Shown here: piece by piece, positions 57,705 through 64,000 of the stretch
How the letters are laid out: each line of letters starts with the position of its first letter
Position numbering within the stretch: the stretch's first letter is position 1
NCBI GenBank assembly: GCA_030998225.1
Contig: JAPYXD010000425.1
Coordinates: 496,001 to 560,000 of the forward strand
Direction of reading: 5' to 3'
DNA from: Diplolepis rosae
Taxonomy: Eukaryota > Arthropoda > Insecta > Hymenoptera > Diplolepididae
Length of the DNA: 64,000 nucleotides
Made by a program: the position numbers and the translations under genes
The notes under the pieces: generated by a model
What the model saw: the letters and a program-made list of their open reading frames with translations, nothing else
What the model was told of the DNA's origin: nothing
The model's database searches: none

Positions 57705-57779
57705 GATCTTTCATCTAAATAAAATCCCTTTGTGTTTATTTCATAAAGTTGAATATTAATAATATATTTTTTTTGTAGG

Positions 57780-60184
57780 AAACAAAGACAAGATGGACGA
57801 TTCCGAACGTAACTAAAATTTAATGAAAAATACATGAATCCCTGAATCCACTGGAGATTTTTACGCGGAGAATTTGCATTTCTTTCTTTCGAACAGGAAA
57901 GTAAATTATTACAGAAGTAAATTATGTGAGCCTCATTTTCAGTTTACTCAGGCCTCACAGACCGGTCCCTATATCCCCTATTGTCCTCTATATTCAGTTC
58001 AGGTCCTTAAAGTCCCCTATTTTCAAGATTTGATCCCTAAAGTACCTTATTTTCAGCCATTAGTGTACATTTTTTAAAATTTGTATAAAATTCTTCGTTT
58101 TCTTCGATTTTGATTCTCAGTTTTTGTAACACCATAAATGCTGAAAATTGTTTAAGGCTGTGGTAAATAATTATAATCTGTTTTACGATGTAATGATATA
58201 TATCAACAAACCTGATCTTCATAATAATAGGTAAAACCATCGCAATAATGATATAAATATCATTCGGAATTTAAAAGACCTAAGAATTTAAAAATAAGTC
58301 CATATATGTAACCATTACAGTATTAGTATTGTTTTAGTAATTTATTTAAACTTAAAATTAAGTCAAGAAAACTCATATTGTGTTATTAGAAGTATACTTA
58401 TTAATGAAAAGACTGAAATTTAAAGAAGTCACATTCATACATAATAGCTTTGAATTACATTAGAGTTATATAGATGTGAGCGGATTTCGTCGAAATTAAT
58501 CGTAAGGATACTAAATGTATAGCATGTGAGATTGCCTATAAGTACCTTTCTTCAATCAAAGTATAAAACATCTAAAAAAATGAAATTTTTTTGAGAGTTA
58601 ATTGAAATTTAATTTAATTAGACTTACATACATAGTCGTGATATATAGGTAATCTCCCATTTAATACTAAAAATACTCACGTCCGAAAATTTGTGAAGTG
58701 CAGTTGTGTACGAAAATATGAATATATTTATTATTTACTAAAATAAAAAGTATTATGTCTTTATTTACCTTTTATTAAGAGTTTATTCTTTTCAAAACCT
58801 TTCAATTTCTTATTTTTGTGTTCATGTCTGAAATAAGTAAAATTTATTTTTTTAAATTTAAACATCAAAAGTCTTGATAAATGTATTACAAAAAATTTGA
58901 AAAATCTATACAGGATTTAGATTTCACATAAATTTCTTAGACACAATAATAATTTGGAACTCGCAATTGTAAAATCAATATTATGAACATATACAACACA
59001 GAAAATAAATAACCTTTCTAATGTTTTTACACAAGATACTTTTTGATAATAATGCAATTTTTTAATGTACATTTAAAAATTTAGCTTCATTAAACTTCAT
59101 ACAAAGTTATAATCAAAATGTATACGTAATACAATTTAATAATAATATTATATATATATCAATAATCATAGTTATAATAATTGGTTAATTATAATAATTT
59201 CTCAAAATATTTTATAAATAATTAATGAAAAAAGTTGATTTTTTTTACTTGGGTAGGGCTCAAAAATTTTATTGACGGCACTTACTCTCACAAGCTCTGA
59301 ATAACCCTTACAGTCACTATATAAGAAATTTCCAAGATTTATGTCTTATCATTGTAAGCGAGCGTGTGCGTGATTCGACGAAAGCGTATCGTACTATATA
59401 TAAGTGTAGTTATTAGGTTTATATATGTAAGTTTATATGATTAAGTGTAATTGTGATTAAAAATATGATTGGCTACGACTGAATGGTGTTGAATATATTT
59501 GTATGCTGTTTTATGTATGTATGATTAGGATGACTAAACGTCAGTCAATATCTCGCGATAAGAAATTTTTTTTATTTAAATTTATTATTTCATTGCCAGT
59601 TGAAATAATACAGCCGATGCTCATTTTACTCAACTACGGTTTGAAGCTCCCCAAGCGTCGGTGATATATTTATACATTTCAGGTTAACCCACTGACGCAT
59701 TGTGATGCCCTGTCGTCGACAACGTTTTACTCAACTCCTTACTATTTCCTATGTAACGCTTATTGATATTCACTTTGGGTGAATTAGGTATTTATCAAAT
59801 TCATTTTACTCGACTAGGATTTAATAAATGTTCAAATGTCCTTAAGTCCCATGTTTAATCGACAGAGTTGAGTAAAATTACTTCAACTATTTCTCTCCGT
59901 GTAATAGTACAGTATTTAACTGTTCATTGTGATTCATATTTAAAAATTCTTGTTGTATTTTTATTCTTTCACAAATTATTTTCAACTTTAAATCATTTAA
60001 ATTTATGAAATGGATTTCATACAATATATTTCAAAATTTTCCGCTCTTTAGAATACATCGGGTTGGGGGACGGGGGTTTCGTTTGCATTGATATTAGTTG
60101 TTGCTATCAAAACTTGGCGGCGCTGATGCTCATTTTCACCTTTTTAAGTACCCTCCTAAAATACATGGTAGTGGCCGCACTGTG
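57780..60184. other. AT-rich non-coding part of the P-type element
   Basis: No ORF with a recognisable motif. Bases 57955-58055 hold three variants of TCCCCTAT followed by A/T-rich text. Bases 59620-59885 repeat the word TTTTACTCAACT in both orientations. The last 70 bases contain the subterminal GGCGCT block and the inverted end. Confidence 0.5.
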
Positions 60185-60192
60185 TAGGAAAA

Positions 60193-60717
60193 CAACAAAC
60201 CAGGCAACGAAGAGCATTAGCCAACTTCGTCGGAGATATTTCAAAAACATTATTTGGAACCCTCAACGAAAATGATCTGAGTCAAATAAATGCTGAATTT
60301 GATAAAGTTTGCAGTGACAATAAGAATATAGCTACCGTGTTGTCAAACCACACAAAAATTCTGAAACTCATCTCGGATTCCTCATCAGTCAATCACAAGG
60401 AGCTACTAAACAATCTAAATAGCGAGCGACAACTAGCTGGAAATCTGAGCATAGGAGTGAACGCTATATCCAGAGACAGCTTTGTTGACAGCAAGTTGGT
60501 AATAGCCGTAATTATGATAGACGAAACCAACGAAGATATCGACACGGCAATTGATCCTATCAATGACGGCAAACACGGAGTAGTACACCCATAATTGCTC
60601 ACACCAACGATCCTGAAGGAAACTATCCGAGAGTTCCAAGAAAGACAAAGAACGAGATATCACTTCGACGCCGAAGAAAGCAACTATCAGCACATCATCG
60701 ACATTAGTATTTGATGA
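60193..60717 (+). pseudogene. env: provirus env, C-terminal part (fusion protein)
   Basis: Resumes in frame directly after the TAGGAAAA duplication. It shows a basic cleavage-type motif RQRR near 60202, then a hydrophobic fusion-peptide-like segment ending in FGTL, then a heptad-like helical region. This arrangement fits errantivirus and baculovirus F-type envelope proteins. A TAA at 60592 interrupts the frame, and a further stop near 60712 ends it before any transmembrane anchor. It is a degraded copy of an envelope gene. No 3' LTR follows that I can recognise. Confidence 0.75.
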
Positions 60718-61141
60718 ATAGAAAGTTTCAGAATTTTCTATCGTGTTGTCATATGTTTTATTTGTTGGCCCTTCATAGATAACTTCATATTTGTTAAAAT
60801 TACATAGGTCATTAGGTAGTGTATTCCAAAATGTTTGTCCATATTATATGTCTCTACTTTATGTGTCAGAAAGTGTACATATTATTCCAGATCCTGATTG
60901 AATTTTATTTGAATTTAACTGAATAGTCGCGTAATGTTCTTGTAAAGCTATTTTGAATATCGCTTGGACTACAACATTATTTTGCAAAAAACTGTTGAAA
61001 GAGTTCGATTTTATCCTATATTAATTTTAATAATATTTGTGGACCCAAAGGTGTAGGAAAGAATCATAGACGTGGTTTATGGATGAATTGTAGGAAAGTC
61101 CTTTATTATACTTCAATATCCTAACATCAGTCTTAAACCAT

Positions 61142-61886
61142 ATTCGAATGCGGTGTGGTACAACGGCTGACACAGCGCTAAAATATATCAAAAGATACCA
61201 AAATAATTATTGTTTACAAAGTGTAGGTGGCGCGGCTATCGCGAAATTATATATTTAATTTAAGATTATATTCAAATGGGGTGCTGCACGGTGACTAACA
61301 CAATGTCGAGAAATATCAAGAGATGATTTTAGTCTACGAGATGTAGATGGCGCGGCTATCGCAGAACTATATATTCAGTTTTTATAAGATTTGCGACGGT
61401 GATGTTGCTCAGTGGCTAACACGACGTAGAGAAATATAAGACAATATTGAAATGATCGTATTTCACAATATACAGGTGGCGCTACTATCGCGAAAGGATA
61501 TATTTAAATTTTATACAATATTCGATGATTGCGTTGCTCGGTGGCTAACACTAAGCAGAGAAATGTAAAAAAATATCGAAATAATCGTGCTTTACAAGAT
61601 GCAGGTGGCGCTACTATTGCGAAAAGATATGTTTAAATTTTATACAATATTCGATGATTGTGTTGCTCGGTGGCTAACACTAAGCAGAGAAATGTAAAAA
61701 AATATCGAAATAATCGTGCTTTACAAGATGCAGGTGGCGCTACTATTGCGAAAAGATATGTTTAAATTTTATACAATATTCGGTGATTGTGTTGCTCGGT
61801 GGCTAACACTAAGCAGAAAAAAGTAAAAACATATCGAAATAATCGTATTTTACAAAGTGCAGGTGGCGCGACTATCGCGAAATAAC
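61142..61886 (+). repeat. tandem repeat, ~129-bp unit x 6
   Basis: Units start at about 61142, 61270, 61391, 61520, 61649 and 61778. Each has GTTGCTCGGTGGCTAACAC (or a diverged form) and, about 70 bases later, GGTGGCGCTACTATCGCGAA. Units 4 and 5 are almost identical, while 1-3 are diverged, so the array has grown recently at one end. No ORF. It could be a minisatellite or part of a larger satellite. Confidence 0.9.
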
Positions 61887-62746
61887 ATAGTTACTTGCGG
61901 ACAAACTAAATTTACTTGGCCATCCAGACGATGCGCACAAGTATTAACTAAAGACTAGTAACTTTATCATCTTTAAACAGCGATTAATGCTGAAGACAGT
62001 TATTTCCCGAAAAGCCAATATGGCGACTAACCAGATACTCACTTACATGTGCATATATATAACTCTAGCTGGAGCCTGGTGCAGCGTACCCAGAAAAAGA
62101 TTTATTTAAAAAATTTAAAGAAGGATCTGGAGCCTGAGGCAGCGTACCCAGAATCGTTCTGCAAAATATTTACCGATATCCCTCGTGAATAACTCTTGGT
62201 TGTCCTCTGACCGAAGACTGTTGTAGCGTTGGGTGGTAGAACCCTGGCTGGAGGTCCTGAGACCCCGGCTGGAGATACCGCTGAGAATTGAGTGCGCTCG
62301 GTTATAGACACGCGGTTTCAGGTTTAGAGCGGGCAAGCTTGCGCTGCGAGCCTAGCGGAGACTGTTGGTACCACTACCCTTGAGTTCCTACTGCGCCGCG
62401 TGTACTATACCTTTAGTATGTCGTGGGCGCAATTAGCTGATGTGAATTGTGACCGTCTCACTGTTTGAGATACTCTCCTAAAATATGATGTGAACGTTTT
62501 AACGCTCCGTTTGATTGAGGGTGAAGAACTGTGGTACGAAATTGTTTAATCCTAAAACGTTTTGACAGTCCTTTTAAAAAATTACTTCATAAGTCTCTGC
62601 CTTAGTCAGTAAGTAGTCCCTTCTGCGATCCAAATATGCAAATACATTTTTTGACCAAAGCATCTGGTATCATACTAGCTTGATGATTAAGAGGAGGTAT
62701 TGCTAAAGAATTGTTTTGGTATTTCTGAAATCGTCGTTAATTATTA
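61887..62746. other. unassigned, moderately GC-rich sequence
   Basis: Contains a duplicated sentence (TGGAGCCTGRGCAGCGTACCC-like) at about 62070 and 62130, and a GC-richer stretch at 62180-62420. No ORF with known motifs. It resembles retroelement leader/LTR sequence in composition, but no ends are visible. Confidence 0.35.
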
Positions 62747-62748
62747 TA

Positions 62749-63508
62749 CCAGGTCTAGAAGTATGAAACCGGAATTTCCCTATAGATGGTGCTTGCAGTC
62801 AGTTTAGGGACCGTACAACCGCTTCTGCAGCGCCGTCTTCTCTCTCTAGCAGCTGAGAAAGATTTTCAGTAGACAAAAACCCAAGTTCGATATACCAGTG
62901 TATTTACTACAAGCATCAACATGTCGTGTTTTGTGCCTACGAACTACGATTTGCGGACAGCACTGGTTTTTTGTTATCACTTGAAGAAAACTGCTGCAGA
63001 ATTGCATCGAATGCTTATCGAAGCTTACGGTGAACATGCTCTTGGCAAAACACAGTGTTTCGAGTGGTTTAAAAAATTCAAAAGTGGTAATTTTGATCAA
63101 TTTAAATCAAGTATTACAAGAAAAACGACCGGATTATCGAAGAAGGCAACACAAAGTCAATTTTCTTCACGATAATGCTCCATCACACACGGCGAAACGG
63201 GTCAAGGAAACGATCGAGACGTTCAGTTGGGAAATACTGGCGCATGCCGCTTATTCTCCAGACTTGGCTCCGTCGGATTACCATCTGTTCGCATCACTGG
63301 GCCACGCTCTCGCTGAACAACGCTTCACTTCGTACGAAAATGTACGAGAATGGCTGGATAACTGGTTTGATTTAAAAACGAACAGTTTTATTGGCGTGGC
63401 ATTCATCATCTTCCGGAGAGGTGGGAAAAATGTGTAAATAGCAATGGAGATTACGTTGAATAAAAAATCTTTGATCATTTTCATGCAACAGATGTGTAAC
63501 TTTTGCAA
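62749..63508 (+). pseudogene. internally deleted mariner, relative of 19891-20795
   Basis: The left end CCAGGTCTAGAAGTATGAAA follows TA and matches the element at 19891. The N-terminus MSCFVPTNYDLRTALVFCYH is joined by a different, larger deletion (at about 63097) to DLNQVLQEKRPDYRRRQ. The second and third Asp blocks (FLHDNAPSHT; SPDLAPSDYHLF) and EQRFTSYENVREWLDNWF follow. A one-base loss near 63376 breaks the last 20 codons. The right inverted end is lost in a TA microsatellite at about 63508. Confidence 0.85.
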
Positions 63509-63593
63509 TATATATATATATATATTCAACAAATTCTTCAAAAGATATATAATAATCAATGACGATTTCAGAAATATCAAGACAATTCTTGAG

Positions 63594-63596
<3 letters not shown>

Positions 63597-63630
<34 letters not shown>
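63597..63630. repeat. TA microsatellite
   Basis: About 17 TA units; a similar short run is at 63508-63525. Both lie between two mariner relics. Confidence 0.9.
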
Positions 63631-63634
<4 letters not shown>

Positions 63635-63800
63635 CTATAACATAATTTGTGCGGTTTGCTAAGAGATCGCGTAACTTGATTATTATTCCATCGTTCCAAT
63701 ATTCCGAACATGCGTTGAAAAGCTACTATCACTGTGCGTCTTTTTCAGTATATATCATTTATTTGAAGCATAAACAACAATAATTTTTTTTCACCCAAAT

Positions 63801-64000
63801 ATGTCGAACTTTGTGCATGAAAAAGTGTTTTTGCGGGGAGTTCTTCTTCATTATTTTAATATGAAAAAAACTGCTGCCGAAAGTCATCGCATTTTGATGG
63901 AAGTTTATCGTGAACATGCTCTAGCTGAGCGGACGTGCTAAAAGTGGTTTGCACGATTTAAAAGTGGTGATTTTGGCTTGAAAGACGAAGAACGTCCTGG
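63801..64000 (+). pseudogene. mariner transposase N-terminus, cut by window end
   Basis: Starts MSNFVHEKVFLRGVLLHYF and continues with the helix-turn-helix (NMKKTAAESHRILMEVYREH). A TAG at about 63940 replaces the usual Glu/Asp before KWFARFKSGDF. The remainder lies outside the window. The start resembles 20063 and 62921 but is a separate subfamily. Confidence 0.8.

Larger units (their letters stand above)
52401..60184 (+). mobile_element. P-type (THAP) transposon, 7.8 kb, inserted in env
   Basis: Flanked by the perfect 8-bp duplication TAGGAAAA (52393-52400, 60185-60192). Ends are CACAGTGGGTCCACT and, inverted, CACAGTGCGGCCACT. It encodes broken parts of a THAP/P-type transposase at 55273-57704 on the + strand. 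A GGCGCT-containing sequence lies about 70 bases inside each end (near 52472 and 60113), in the same orientation. Foldback elements occupy 53036-53649, 54795-55195 and 56330-56630. The element is much larger than the canonical 2.9-kb P element, partly because of these tenants. Confidence 0.85.

Noticed and set aside
60063..60275. 70-codon ORF across the right end of the P-type element
   Set aside because: It crosses the element boundary and reads env sequence in the wrong frame.

Overview
The window is AT-rich eukaryotic DNA, almost certainly from an insect. The evidence is several mariner subfamilies, R1-type LINEs, an errantivirus-like provirus with an env gene, BED-finger hAT and THAP/P-type transposons, and many TA-flanked MITEs. 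The order of insect cannot be fixed from sequence alone. I found no intact single-copy host gene, no rRNA or tRNA gene and no CRISPR array. Nearly all of it is transposable-element sequence, most of it broken, inserted inside other elements in both orientations.

Layout. 1-6.0 kb: mariner relics, a first R1-type LINE relic, a small MITE with a tRNA-like arm, and a hammerhead-like motif. 6.24-8.66 kb: a P-type THAP element inserted in another LINE relic. 9.3-16.3 kb: a hAT relic whose BED-finger transposase gene has an intron filled with other elements. 15.6-17.8 kb: foldback elements. 18.0-21.6 kb: a LINE relic, then a mariner inserted in a mariner. 21.6-25.0 kb: relic of Ty3/gypsy element 1 (gag, RT, RNase H).

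25.1-60.7 kb holds one errantivirus-like provirus on the + strand, split into four blocks by three insertions with readable target-site duplications. A 2.6-kb LINE (25748-28368) is flanked by a 194-bp repeat. A 20,975-bp gypsy-type LTR element (28695-49669, coding on the - strand) is flanked by GAAAC. A 7.8-kb P-type element (52401-60184) is flanked by TAGGAAAA. The provirus frame resumes directly after the LTR element and after the P-type element.

The giant LTR element has its own tenants: a MITE in one LTR, a deleted mariner in the other, an apparently intact mariner (32538-33830), and a 6.57-kb hAT-like foldback (33970-40539, TSD GCTTAGCA). That foldback contains a palindrome and a TA-flanked element, which contains another palindrome, which contains a 193-bp MITE. 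61.1-61.9 kb is a 129-bp tandem repeat; two more mariner relics finish the window.

The only complete protein-coding gene with an undamaged family signature is the mariner transposase at 32717-33766. The most unusual signals are the 194-bp target duplication, the hammerhead-like motifs (one pair sits in the two arms of a foldback), the multi-level nest, and a possible three-exon ORF antisense to the giant retroelement. The density and mixed orientation of fragments would suit a piRNA cluster or pericentromeric heterochromatin. That is inference only.
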